Assembly: GCA_910588655.1 (NCBI GenBank) | Contig: CAJUPJ010000016.1 | Coordinates: 1 to 64,000, forward strand | Source of the DNA: an uncultured Lachnospiraceae bacterium | GTDB lineage: Bacteria; Bacillota; Clostridia; Lachnospirales; Lachnospiraceae | Length of the DNA stretch: 64,000 nucleotides | Reading direction: 5' to 3' | In this document: in pieces, positions 8,777 through 17,526 of the stretch | How positions within the stretch are numbered: the stretch's first letter is position 1 | Layout: each line of letters starts with the position of its first letter | Translations under genes and position numbers: made by a program | Notes under the pieces: model-generated | The model's input: only the letters and a program-made list of their open reading frames with translations | Databases searched by the model: none | What the model was told of the DNA's origin: nothing

Positions 8777-8810
8777 CCATTATAACCCCCGCTAAACCTT
8801 TATACATTAA

Positions 8811-9599
8811 TTATAATTCCAGTTTATTATTTGCATTATTAATAATATAAAATCCTTTTGAATTAAGGCTGTCTTCCCTGTTATATAACATTGGCGTGTC
8901 ATCCATCTGCATAAATATAGCTCCTGCTTCTTCTGCTATACACTGCATTGCAGCTGTATCCCACTCCATTGTAGGGTTAAACCTGTAATAAACCTCTGCA
9001 TCACCTTTTGCAACGACACAGCCTTTAAGTGAACTTCCCATTTTTACGAAGTTAGATATTTTATATTTTTCAATTAACCTGTCCATCTCTTCACATCCAT
9101 GTGAACTGCTCATTACAAGGCGTATTTTATCTGTTTCTGTGCAGCCTGATACTTTTATCTGTATTGCATCCCCGTTACCATTATCAAGAAATGCACCTTT
9201 TCCCTGTGCAGCATAATATAACTCCCCAGTTGCAGGCACATATATAACACCCATTATGGACTTATGTTTATATGAAAGGGCAATATTTACAGTAAACTGC
9301 CCATTCCTTTTTATAAACTCTTTAGTGCCGTCAATAGGGTCAACTACAAAGCAAAAGTCATTATCAAGGCGGCTTTTGTCATCCTTTTCTTCTTCAGATA
9401 AAATACTATATTCTGGAAACTCTTTCCTGAGCATATCCACAATTATTTTATTGGAAGCTTTATCAGCAGCAGTAAGCGGCATGTCACCATCTTTATAAGT
9501 TACCTTCATATCATCTGCATTATTATAAACATCCATAATAGCACGTCCTGCTTCAACAGATGCCTTTATAGATACTTCCAGTTCTCTTTGCAAATCCAT
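8811..9599 (-). CDS. cysQ: 3'(2'),5'-bisphosphate nucleotidase
   Basis: This is an inositol-monophosphatase-fold phosphatase of 262 residues that hydrolyses 3'-phosphoadenosine 5'-phosphate to AMP and phosphate. Metal-binding motifs are LSEEEKDD (near residue 70), VDPIDGTKEFIKRNGQFT (residues 86-103) and EWDTAAMQCIAEEAGA near the C-terminus. The length and the KEFIKRNG signature favour CysQ over a general inositol phosphatase. It follows cysNC by 41 bases, consistent with clearing the by-product of PAPS use. Confidence 0.93.
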   Translation of the reverse strand: MDLQRELEVSIKASVEAGRAIMDVYNNADDMKVTYKDGDMPLTAADKASNKIIVDMLRKEFPEYSILSEEEKDDKSRLDNDFCFVVDPIDGTKEFIKRNGQFTVNIALSYKHKSIMGVIYVPATGELYYAAQGKGAFLDNGNGDAIQIKVSGCTETDKIRLVMSSSHGCEEMDRLIEKYKISNFVKMGSSLKGCVVAKGDAEVYYRFNPTMEWDTAAMQCIAEEAGAIFMQMDDTPMLYNREDSLNSKGFYIINNANNKLEL

Positions 9600-9640
9600 A
9601 GCTTTCCTCTTTTCTATAATAATACTGGCAAGCCGTAATA

Positions 9641-11482
9641 TTACATATATTCTTCCAGCTTCTCCATTATATAGTCCACTGACTCTTCCAGGCTCTTTCC
9701 TGTTGTATCTATTTCAACCTGAGGGTTTTCAGGTGCTTCATATGGGCTTGAAATACCTGAGAAGTTAGGTATATCACCACTTCTGGCTTTCTTATACAGT
9801 CCTTTTACATCACGCTTTTCGCATTCTTCAAGAGGTGTGCTTATATATACTTCTATAAAGCTTTCACTTCCAATAATATCCTTTGCATTGCGCCTGTCAA
9901 GACGGAATGGTGATATAAATGACGTAAGCACAATTATTCCTGCATCATTCATAAGCTTTGAAACTTCTGCAATACGTCTTATATTTTCTATTCTGTCCTG
10001 CTCTTTAAAGCCAAGGTTTTTATTAAGCCCCATCCTGATATTGTCACCATCAAGTACCATTGTGTGCTTTCCTGCTGCAAAAAGCTTTTTCTCAAGCTCA
10101 TTTACTATTGTTGACTTTCCAGCACCAGAAAGTCCTGTAAGCCATATTGTAACTGGTTTTTGCGCTTTCTGCTCTGCACGGAGTTCACGTGTTATATCCA
10201 TATTGTGCCATGTAAGGTTATCATCCCTGCGGAGTGAATGTTCAACTACACCACATGCAGATGTCATATTAGTTATACGGTCAATAAGGATAAAGCTTCC
10301 AAGTTCTTTATGGTTCTTAAATTCATCAAATACAATTTTATCAGAACATGAAATATCGCATACGGCAATTTCGTTTTTATAAAGTTTGTCTGTCTGTACA
10401 TGGTTTCCTTCATTGACATCAATTTTATATTTAATGTTCATAACAACGGCTGGAACCATTTTAGTACCAATTTTGAGGAAATAATTCTTACCTGCAACAA
10501 GCTTTGTATCATCCATCCAGAGAAGTTTTGCAGTAAACATCTTTCCTACTACCAGCCCTGCATCCTTGCAAAGCATACATCCACGTGATACATCCACTTC
10601 CCTGTCAAGCTGTATTGTAACAGCCTGTCCTTTAAATGCACTGCCAGATGTTTTATTTGTCATAAATGCGTTCTGGTTATATATAGCCTTTACCTTGGCA
10701 GTTTCACCACTTGGAAGTGAAACTATCTCATCACCTTCTGAAACGCTTCCTGCTTCAACCTGTCCCTGGAAGCCGCGGAATGTATGGTCTGGGCGGCATA
10801 CCCTCTGTACAGGCATTACAAACCCTGTGCCTTCTGTTTCTTCTGACACATTTATATTTTCAAGGTAATTAAGAAGTGTACCTTCCTTAAACCAAGGCAT
10901 TTTTGGTGATACATTAGTAATATTGTCACCTACTGTAGCAGATACAGGTATTATAAACATTGAGTCAAACTCATACTCTGCTGTCATCTTTTTAATATTT
11001 CTTGATATATCTTTAAATGTATTCTGGTCATAATCAATAAGGTCCATTTTATTAATGGCATAAACAACATGTTTAATGCCCATAAGTGAACATATACGTG
11101 TATGGCGTTTTGTCTGCACAAGTACACCCTTTGACGCATCTACAAGGATAACTGCAAGGTCTGCAAATGAAGCCCCTACTGCCATATTCCTTGTATATTC
11201 CTCATGTCCTGGTGTGTCTGCAACTATAAAACTTCTGTTATCTGTAGTAAAATAGCGGTATGCCACGTCAATAGTAATGCCCTGCTCCCTTTCAGCCATA
11301 AGCCCGTCAAGAAGAAGCGAATAATCAACTGCACCACCTGTGCTTCCAACCTTGCTGTCAAGCTCAAGCGCCCTTTCCTGGTCTGCAAAAAGCAGTTTTG
11401 CATCATACAGCATATGGCCTATAAGAGTTGATTTGCCATCATCTACACTGCCACATGTAATAAATTTAAGTAAACTCTGCAT
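9641..11482 (-). CDS. cysNC: bifunctional sulfate adenylyltransferase large subunit / APS kinase (CysN-CysC fusion)
   Basis: The start at 11482 (MQSLLKFITCGSVDDGKST) lies one base after the cysD stop with GAGAGGGG upstream, giving 613 residues; a longer frame to 11539 overlaps cysD. Residues 1-210 are an EF-Tu-like GTPase (GSVDDGKST, DTPGHEEYTRNM, NKMDLID). Beta-barrel domains follow to about residue 425. An APS kinase domain then begins with the P-loop GLSGAGKSTIVNELEKKL and shows DGDNIRMGLNKNLGF. With CysD it makes APS from sulfate and ATP, driven by GTP, and phosphorylates APS to PAPS. The fusion resembles NodQ. Confidence 0.95.
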   Translation of the reverse strand: MQSLLKFITCGSVDDGKSTLIGHMLYDAKLLFADQERALELDSKVGSTGGAVDYSLLLDGLMAEREQGITIDVAYRYFTTDNRSFIVADTPGHEEYTRNMAVGASFADLAVILVDASKGVLVQTKRHTRICSLMGIKHVVYAINKMDLIDYDQNTFKDISRNIKKMTAEYEFDSMFIIPVSATVGDNITNVSPKMPWFKEGTLLNYLENINVSEETEGTGFVMPVQRVCRPDHTFRGFQGQVEAGSVSEGDEIVSLPSGETAKVKAIYNQNAFMTNKTSGSAFKGQAVTIQLDREVDVSRGCMLCKDAGLVVGKMFTAKLLWMDDTKLVAGKNYFLKIGTKMVPAVVMNIKYKIDVNEGNHVQTDKLYKNEIAVCDISCSDKIVFDEFKNHKELGSFILIDRITNMTSACGVVEHSLRRDDNLTWHNMDITRELRAEQKAQKPVTIWLTGLSGAGKSTIVNELEKKLFAAGKHTMVLDGDNIRMGLNKNLGFKEQDRIENIRRIAEVSKLMNDAGIIVLTSFISPFRLDRRNAKDIIGSESFIEVYISTPLEECEKRDVKGLYKKARSGDIPNFSGISSPYEAPENPQVEIDTTGKSLEESVDYIMEKLEEYM

Positions 11483-11483
11483 C

Positions 11484-12383
11484 TTAGAAATACCCCTCTC
11501 TCTTTCTTCTCTCCATGCTTCCTGCTGCCTCGTTGTCAATTACCCTGCTTGTCCTTTCAGAAGACACTGCGCTTAATGTTTCCTCTATAATTGCATCAAG
11601 TGTATCTGCATCTGACTCAATGCCGCCTGTAAGCGGATAGCATCCAAGTGTACGGAAACGTACCTTTTTCATTACAGGTTCTTCGCCAGGCTCTAACTTC
11701 ATCCTGTCATCATCTACCATTATTATATTGCCATCCCTGTAAACAACAGGACGTTCCTTTGCAAAATAAAGTGATGGTATCTCAATATTTTCCCTTCTTA
11801 TATACTGCCATATATCCTTTTCTGTCCAGTTGGAAAGCGGGAATACCCTGGTTTCTTCGCCTTTAAATATCTTTGTATTAAAGAGCTTCCACATTTCAGG
11901 CCTCTGGTTCTTAGGGTCCCACGCATGTGCGGAATTCCTGAATGAGAAAATCCTTTCTTTTGCCCTGGATTTCTCCTCATCACGCCTTCCACCGCCAAAT
12001 GCTGCTGTAAACTGGTATTTGTCAAGCGCCTGTTTAAGTGCCTGTGTTTTCATAATATCTGTATATGCAGAACCATGGTCAAACGGGTTAATCCCCTGGC
12101 TTCTGCCTTCCTCATTAGTGTATACAAGCATTTCCAGCCCATACTTCTCTGCCATATGGTCACGGAACTGTATCATTTCCTTAAATTTCCATGTAGTATC
12201 TACATGAAGGAATGGAAAAGGGGGTTTCTCCGGATAAAATGCTTTTAATGCAATATGAAGCATAACCGAACTGTCTTTTCCAATAGAATACAGCATAACA
12301 GGTTTTTCACACTCTGCTGCAACCTCACGCATAATATAGATTGCTTCCGCCTCCAGTTCATCTAAATGTGATAATTGGTTCAT
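11484..12383 (-). CDS. cysD: sulfate adenylyltransferase small subunit
   Basis: This 299-residue protein starts at MNQLSHLDELEAEAIYI; GGAGGAG is 4 bases upstream, and the ATG 12 bases earlier is part of that ribosome binding site. The PP-loop ATPase motif is YSIGKDSSVMLHIA. Further family blocks are LHVDTTWKFKEM, AFGGGRRDEEKSRAKER and FPLSNWTEKDIWQYI. It pairs with CysNC to adenylate sulfate. No PAPS reductase or sulfite reductase lies in the window. Confidence 0.95.
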   Translation of the reverse strand: MNQLSHLDELEAEAIYIMREVAAECEKPVMLYSIGKDSSVMLHIALKAFYPEKPPFPFLHVDTTWKFKEMIQFRDHMAEKYGLEMLVYTNEEGRSQGINPFDHGSAYTDIMKTQALKQALDKYQFTAAFGGGRRDEEKSRAKERIFSFRNSAHAWDPKNQRPEMWKLFNTKIFKGEETRVFPLSNWTEKDIWQYIRRENIEIPSLYFAKERPVVYRDGNIIMVDDDRMKLEPGEEPVMKKVRFRTLGCYPLTGGIESDADTLDAIIEETLSAVSSERTSRVIDNEAAGSMERRKREGYF

Positions 12384-12435
12384 AATCTCCTCCATCTTAT
12401 ATTTAATTTCCAGATATTATCTGGTATTTGGCTTC

Positions 12436-14355
12436 TTATCCCTTTTTATCTTTCTTGCCAGTAATCCTGATTTCATTCCTGAGTTTATATACCATTCCTC
12501 CGCTTTCCACATATACAAAATATTCATCTGGCTTTAAACCGTTAAGCGTTATGGCAAAAAACATTTTTCTCTCCGCCGGCTCTATGTCCTGGTATTCCTG
12601 GACATATTTATTATTTTCCCCAATAAAATATATTCTTTCTGCCATGCCTGGCATCATTGCAAAAAGAAACAGGTTGTCACATAGCCTTGCCCTTCCAAAA
12701 TATTCCCTGTCAATCCTTTCATCTGCCAGTGGCGGCATCTGCCCTTCAAATTCTGCCGGCGGCTTAAGGCTTCCTGCAACTGCATCCCTGTTTATCCCTA
12801 ATGCCTGGCAGTAGTCTTCTATATGTGGCTTAAACTCCCACGTACTTAAAAATATCCTGGAAAATTCTGTCCTTTTAGTTATTTCACCACTGGAAATATC
12901 CGCTTCAGCTATGCATGCTTTATATTTTAATTTCTTATTCTTTAAAATCCCTTCTGCCACAAGCATATATTTGCTGTCACCAGAATAAAATGCACTTCCA
13001 TATTTCTGTGATTTCTCAAGCTTTATCCTGTATTCCAGGCTGTAAGTCCCTTCATCTTCATTGATATGGACTACTTTGGCAACGGAGCTGTTAAATGGCT
13101 TATATCCTGTTTCAACCCTGCTGCCCGAACGTGTATCAAATAATATGATGTCATATTCACCATTACATCCACCTGGTACAGTCATAAAATCAGGGCACAT
13201 GCAGATTGCACCACTTAACCCAATACCATTTAAAAGATATTTCTCTACAAATGTCCCTTTCCAGGCTGAAGGGGGTGAAATTACCCATTTTAGTTTTCTT
13301 TTATTCCAGTCAAGTTTCAAAATACAGTGCAGTTTCTTAATTGTAACATACATCATTCCATCATGGTATTCAATTCTTGTAATATCTGCCCAGTTCTTTA
13401 TTGTCCGGTATTTGTCACTTAAAACTGTAGAAATATCACACTTGTTAATAATCTTGCCGCTGTCCATATCAAGCTCTATAATACAGTCTGATATATGGTT
13501 TTTATCTGATGATGTAACAAGGAAAAGTGAATTGCCATCCTGAGCTACAGCACGTCCTATACTGTATTCAAGCAGGAATGTCCTGTAAACCCTTCCCATA
13601 TAGTCCATTTCATGATACCTGCATGGCTGCACCTTTCCAAAGCTGTTCATACGGTTTGCTGTCTTGTCAGCAAGCAGGAAACGCCCGTTCTGCAATGGTA
13701 TCATGCCAAGCCTGCCTGTCCTGCACTGCAGCGAATAGCGGATTTTGCCTTCACCATCAATTACTATTGGATTGAAATTTATTCCATTTAACAGAATAAA
13801 TGGAAAATGTGACATTTGTTTGTCCGTCCGGCACACAATGCTTTTTAACCTGTCTGCTACAGGAGGTACATATATATTTATTACCCTGTGTTTTATAATA
13901 TTATTTTCTTCATCTATAAGCTGTAAATCCACCTTATTATTCCTGCCCTGGTAAAGCCCCATAATTGCTACCCTGTGCCTTGTACCTGGTACAGAACTGC
14001 CTTCAAAGTTATATTCAGGGGTATCACCCTCCACACAGTAATGTACCCTGCATGTTTTAGAGGAATTAAATAATATAAGGGCAGTCTGCTTTGCTGCCCC
14101 GTATGGGTCAGGTATCACAAGCAGGTACTTAAAAGTATATAAATGCCTGTCAAGGATACGCTCAAAAGCATAATCCCTTACCTGCGAATGGAAACTTCTC
14201 TGCATTTCTTTACGCATAGGTGATATGATTTTTTTATTCTTCTTTGCCAGGACTTCGCCTTCATACATCCTGTCAAGCTTATTCAAATCACTTTCACTAT
14301 AAGTAACCTTAGAACCATTTTTAACTTCAATAAAATAACTGTCCAAAAATCCCAT
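12436..14355 (-). CDS. arylsulfate sulfotransferase (AssT)-like beta-propeller protein, probable loss of catalytic residues
   Basis: This is a 639-residue protein without a signal peptide. The middle (about residues 190-430) shows blades like the AssT family: GMIPLQNGRFLLADK, HEMDYMGRVYRTFLLEY, IKNWADITRIEYHDG and LKLDWNKRKLKWVISPPSAW. In family members I remember, the third block reads D-W-x-H-x-N-S followed by S-S-R; here the His and Arg positions appear to be Asp and Lys. It therefore may bind but not transfer sulfate, or may be only a propeller relative. It lies between tex and cysD (52 bases), in the same direction as the PAPS genes. The C-terminus is basic (TGKKDKKG). Confidence 0.6.
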   Translation of the reverse strand: MGFLDSYFIEVKNGSKVTYSESDLNKLDRMYEGEVLAKKNKKIISPMRKEMQRSFHSQVRDYAFERILDRHLYTFKYLLVIPDPYGAAKQTALILFNSSKTCRVHYCVEGDTPEYNFEGSSVPGTRHRVAIMGLYQGRNNKVDLQLIDEENNIIKHRVINIYVPPVADRLKSIVCRTDKQMSHFPFILLNGINFNPIVIDGEGKIRYSLQCRTGRLGMIPLQNGRFLLADKTANRMNSFGKVQPCRYHEMDYMGRVYRTFLLEYSIGRAVAQDGNSLFLVTSSDKNHISDCIIELDMDSGKIINKCDISTVLSDKYRTIKNWADITRIEYHDGMMYVTIKKLHCILKLDWNKRKLKWVISPPSAWKGTFVEKYLLNGIGLSGAICMCPDFMTVPGGCNGEYDIILFDTRSGSRVETGYKPFNSSVAKVVHINEDEGTYSLEYRIKLEKSQKYGSAFYSGDSKYMLVAEGILKNKKLKYKACIAEADISSGEITKRTEFSRIFLSTWEFKPHIEDYCQALGINRDAVAGSLKPPAEFEGQMPPLADERIDREYFGRARLCDNLFLFAMMPGMAERIYFIGENNKYVQEYQDIEPAERKMFFAITLNGLKPDEYFVYVESGGMVYKLRNEIRITGKKDKKG

Positions 14356-14389
14356 CCGGCAATCCCCATTTCTGTTCCATACAGCTATC

Positions 14390-16720
14390 TTATAACTTCA
14401 TTGTAAGCTGTATTCTCTGCTTCTTTATATCTACATTTAATACTTTTACATCTACAATATCACCAACGCTGACTATATCAAGAGGATGCTTTACAAACTT
14501 GTTATTAGAAAGCTGTGATATATGTACAAGCCCGTCCTGGTGCACCCCTATATCTACAAAAGCACCAAAATCAATTACATTGCGTACCGTCCCTTTTAAT
14601 ACCATGCCTTCTTTTAAATCTTTCATCTCAAGCACATCTGTACGGAGTATTGGAAGCGGCATTTCATCACGTGGGTCTCTTGCTGGTTTTTCCAGTTCCT
14701 TAAGTATATCACAAAGTGTTATTTCACCAATGCCAAGCTCTGCTGCAGCTGCCTTCTTATCCTTTATCTTACCTGCAAGCCCGCCACTGGTATTTTCTGC
14801 CACACTGGCATTTACTGTACTCTCTACAGGAACACTTCCATCCCCAAATGCCTTAGCAAACGCTGCACCAAAAACAGTATTTGTATTTTTAACTGTAAAT
14901 TCCCTTTTATTTCCTTTACTGTTTTGCTTTTTACTGCCATCCTGCCTGCGCTTTCCTGCCTTTGCAGCATCCGCCTGTATCTTTTTCAAATCATCTGGTG
15001 TTATGCCAAGTTTATCAAGAAGCTTTTCTGCTGCCTCATATGATTCAGGGTGCACACTTGTGGCATCAAGCGGATTATCACCATCCTGGATACGCATAAA
15101 ACCTGCACACTGTTCATATGCTTTAGGTCCTAGCTTCGCAACCTTTAAAAGCTGCTTCCTGTTAGTAAATTTCCCATTTTCCTCTCTATATATTACTATA
15201 TTTCTAGCAACTGCCTTGGAAATTCCAGATATATATTCAAGTAATGGTGCTGATGCAGTATTCAAATCTACACCTACTTTATTTACACAATCCTCAACAA
15301 CACCAGCCAGTGCCTCTGCAAGCTTTTTCTGGTTCATGTCATGCTGGTACTGCCCGACACCTATGGACTTCGGGTCAATCTTAACAAGTTCAGCAAGAGG
15401 GTCTTGCAGCCTTCTTGCAATTGATGCCGCACTTCTCTGCCCTACGTCAAACTCTGGAAATTCTTCTGTTGCAAGCTTGCTGGCAGAATATACAGAAGCA
15501 CCAGCTTCATTAACTATAACATACTGTACAGGCTCTTTTATCTCCTTTAAAATATCTGCAATAATCTGTTCAGACTCACGTGATGCCGTACCATTGCCAA
15601 CAGAAATAAGTGATATGCCATATTTGCTTACTAATGCCTTAATAACCTTTTTAGTTTCCTCAACCTTATTTTGTGGTGCTGTAGGATATACAACTGTAGT
15701 ATCAAGCACCTTGCCTGTGCTGTCAACTACTGCAAGCTTACAACCTGTACGGAAAGCAGGGTCCCAGCCAAGCACATTCCTGCCTGCAACTGGTGGCTGC
15801 ATAAGAAGCTGCCCTAAATTCTTTCCAAACACCTTAATTGCCCCATCCTCTGCCTTTTCTGTCAGCTCATTACGTATTTCACGCTCTATTGCAGGCGCAA
15901 TTAACCTCTTATAGCTGTCCTCTATAGTATCCCTTAAAACTGTTACAAGCCCTTCATTAGAAGAAGTTATTATTTTCTTGCAAAGATAACCAAGAATACG
16001 CTCCTCTGGTGCTTCCAGCTTTACAACAAGGAACTTTTCCTTCTCACCGCGGTTTAATGCAAGTACCCTGTGTCCCGCAATCTTAGCAGCTTCTTCACTA
16101 AAATCATAGTACATTTCATAAACAGACTGTGCCCCACTGTCCTTTGCTGCTGATACAATTCTTCCCTCTTCAAATGAAACTTTCCTTATATACATCCTGT
16201 ATTCCGCATTATCAGAAATAAGCTCCGCAATTATATCCTTTGCGCCTGCTATTGCATCTTCAGCACTGTTTACTTCCCTCTCCTCCGAAACAAAACCAGC
16301 AGCAATATCTTCTATGCCTTCCATAGTTTCCTGCGCCACAAATATATCCGCAAGCCCTTCAAGCCCTTTCTCCTTAGCAATAGTTGCCCTTGTCCTTCTC
16401 TTTGGGCGGTACGGGCGGTAAAGGTCTTCCACAACAACCTGTGTCTGTGCTTCCAAAATCTGTTTCTTAAGTTCATCTGTAAGCTTTCCCTGCTCCTCAA
16501 TACTGGCAAGAACCTGTTCCTTCTTTTCCTCAAGGTTTCTAAGGTATACCAGGCGTTCATTTATATTACGTATCTGCTCATCATCCAGAGAGCCATGCGC
16601 CTCTTTTCTGTATCTCGCTATAAATGGAATAGTATTCCCTTCATCAATAAGATTTATTACTGCCTCAGCCTGTCCTGTCCTGATAGAAAGTTCACTGGCA
16701 ATCTGTCCTGCAATATCCAT
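14390..16720 (-). CDS. tex: Tex-type RNA-binding transcription accessory protein
   Basis: This is a 776-residue protein preceded by GGAGG six bases from the ATG. The N-terminal helical part carries NTIPFIARYRKEAHGSLDD. The YqgF/RNase H-like domain at about residues 320-450 starts near LGWDPAFRTGCKLAVVD. Helix-hairpin-helix motifs follow (residues 490-560). A Lys/Gln-rich linker at about 590-650 (AGKRRQDGSKKQNSKGNKRE) is longer than in E. coli Tex. The S1 domain at the end reads LKEGMVLKGTVRNVIDFGAF. Tex binds nucleic acids and affects transcription fidelity and expression. It is the first gene of a possible long minus-strand operon reaching ktrA. Confidence 0.95.
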   Translation of the reverse strand: MDIAGQIASELSIRTGQAEAVINLIDEGNTIPFIARYRKEAHGSLDDEQIRNINERLVYLRNLEEKKEQVLASIEEQGKLTDELKKQILEAQTQVVVEDLYRPYRPKRRTRATIAKEKGLEGLADIFVAQETMEGIEDIAAGFVSEEREVNSAEDAIAGAKDIIAELISDNAEYRMYIRKVSFEEGRIVSAAKDSGAQSVYEMYYDFSEEAAKIAGHRVLALNRGEKEKFLVVKLEAPEERILGYLCKKIITSSNEGLVTVLRDTIEDSYKRLIAPAIEREIRNELTEKAEDGAIKVFGKNLGQLLMQPPVAGRNVLGWDPAFRTGCKLAVVDSTGKVLDTTVVYPTAPQNKVEETKKVIKALVSKYGISLISVGNGTASRESEQIIADILKEIKEPVQYVIVNEAGASVYSASKLATEEFPEFDVGQRSAASIARRLQDPLAELVKIDPKSIGVGQYQHDMNQKKLAEALAGVVEDCVNKVGVDLNTASAPLLEYISGISKAVARNIVIYREENGKFTNRKQLLKVAKLGPKAYEQCAGFMRIQDGDNPLDATSVHPESYEAAEKLLDKLGITPDDLKKIQADAAKAGKRRQDGSKKQNSKGNKREFTVKNTNTVFGAAFAKAFGDGSVPVESTVNASVAENTSGGLAGKIKDKKAAAAELGIGEITLCDILKELEKPARDPRDEMPLPILRTDVLEMKDLKEGMVLKGTVRNVIDFGAFVDIGVHQDGLVHISQLSNNKFVKHPLDIVSVGDIVDVKVLNVDIKKQRIQLTMKL

Positions 16721-16765
16721 AAAAATCCTCCAGTCAAATAATATCCGTAATCCTCATAAATAACA

Positions 16766-16787
16766 AGCGGCTACTTTAACAGCCGCT
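16766..16787 (-). terminator. possible terminator downstream of the lysC operon
   Basis: A 7-bp stem AGCGGCT (16766-16772)/AGCCGCT (16781-16787) is followed on the minus strand by TGTTATTT. It would end transcripts that leave lysC and cross the palindromes, and it lies just upstream of tex. Confidence 0.45.
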
Positions 16788-16896
16788 CTATTCCCAATAC
16801 AATACTCCATTTCCCCACATATTTATACTGACAGAATATATACAAAAACCTGTTAAAAACAAACCTTTGTATATACCCCGTCCAAAACTACTAAAA

Positions 16897-17195
16897 GGTC
16901 ATTTAGTTAAGAAAAGATGTTTAAAAATTACATGTGTTGTATGAGCTGGCAAATCCAAAGTGCCTTCCATGAAAAAAAGCATGTCGCAGACATGGCTTTT
17001 GCACGCATTCCGCTGGTTTGGCAAGGGCGTCGCACGCAATGGTGCATAAAGCCCTAAAGTACAGGGCTTTATGCACCAGCGGCTTCGTACAGCTTTTTCT
17101 GGTTTGTCAAGGGAACACATTTGGAATTTGCCAGCAATCTACACTTTGGTAATTTATAAAAATATTTTCTACCTGCACTCTTAACTAAATGACAT
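16897..17195. repeat. paired long-palindrome locus 2, left member (type I, solo)
   Basis: It is bounded by GGTCATTTAGTTAAGAAAAG and CTTAACTAAATGACATGATG. The long stem GCTGGCAAATCCAAAG ... CATTTGGAATTTGCCAGC and the apex GGTGCATAAAGCCC/GGGCTTTATGCACC are present. Here the element is not inside a larger palindrome, which shows that it is an independent unit. Confidence 0.85.
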
Positions 17196-17264
17196 GATGC
17201 CAGGGTCAAACAGTATTTTGCCCTATCATGCCCTATACTTTAGCCTGAATCATCCCACACCACC

Positions 17265-17516
17265 AAAATATTTTTGTATATCCCAGTAAGCCAATATAGG
17301 ATTTCAAGAAAGTATATTACCAGGCAATTATCAAATGTAGTTTTATAAAGCGGCTGTATGAAGCCGCTGGTGCTTAAGCCCCGTATTAAATGTTCCAGAG
17401 GAACATTGGGGGCTTTATGCACCATTGCGTGCTTCGTCCAAGCGAAAGCGTGCCGCTGTTAAAACTACTTTGAAATTGCCTGGGCACATACAACTAGACA
17501 CATACAAAAATATTTT
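17265..17516. repeat. paired long-palindrome locus 2, right member (type III variant, inverted)
   Basis: Perfect 15-base ends AAAATATTTTTGTAT (17265-17279) and its complement (17502-17516) enclose a stem CCAGGCAATTATCAAA ... TTTGAAATTGCCTGG. The apical core GGTGCTTAAGCCCC ... GGGGGCTTTATGCACC matches type I in opposite orientation, but the outer stems differ. It abuts the end of lysC. Confidence 0.8.
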
Positions 17517-17526
17517 CCAAAAAATT

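Noticed and set aside
14499..15914. A 471-codon open frame on the plus strand
   Set aside because: It lies opposite tex, which has clear motifs and a good ribosome binding site. The frame is a shadow of codon bias, with Ser/Leu-rich nonsense composition.
16897..17516. CRISPR array or tandem repeat array
   Set aside because: The repeats are long palindromes in inverted pairs with no regular short repeat-spacer units and no cas genes in the window.
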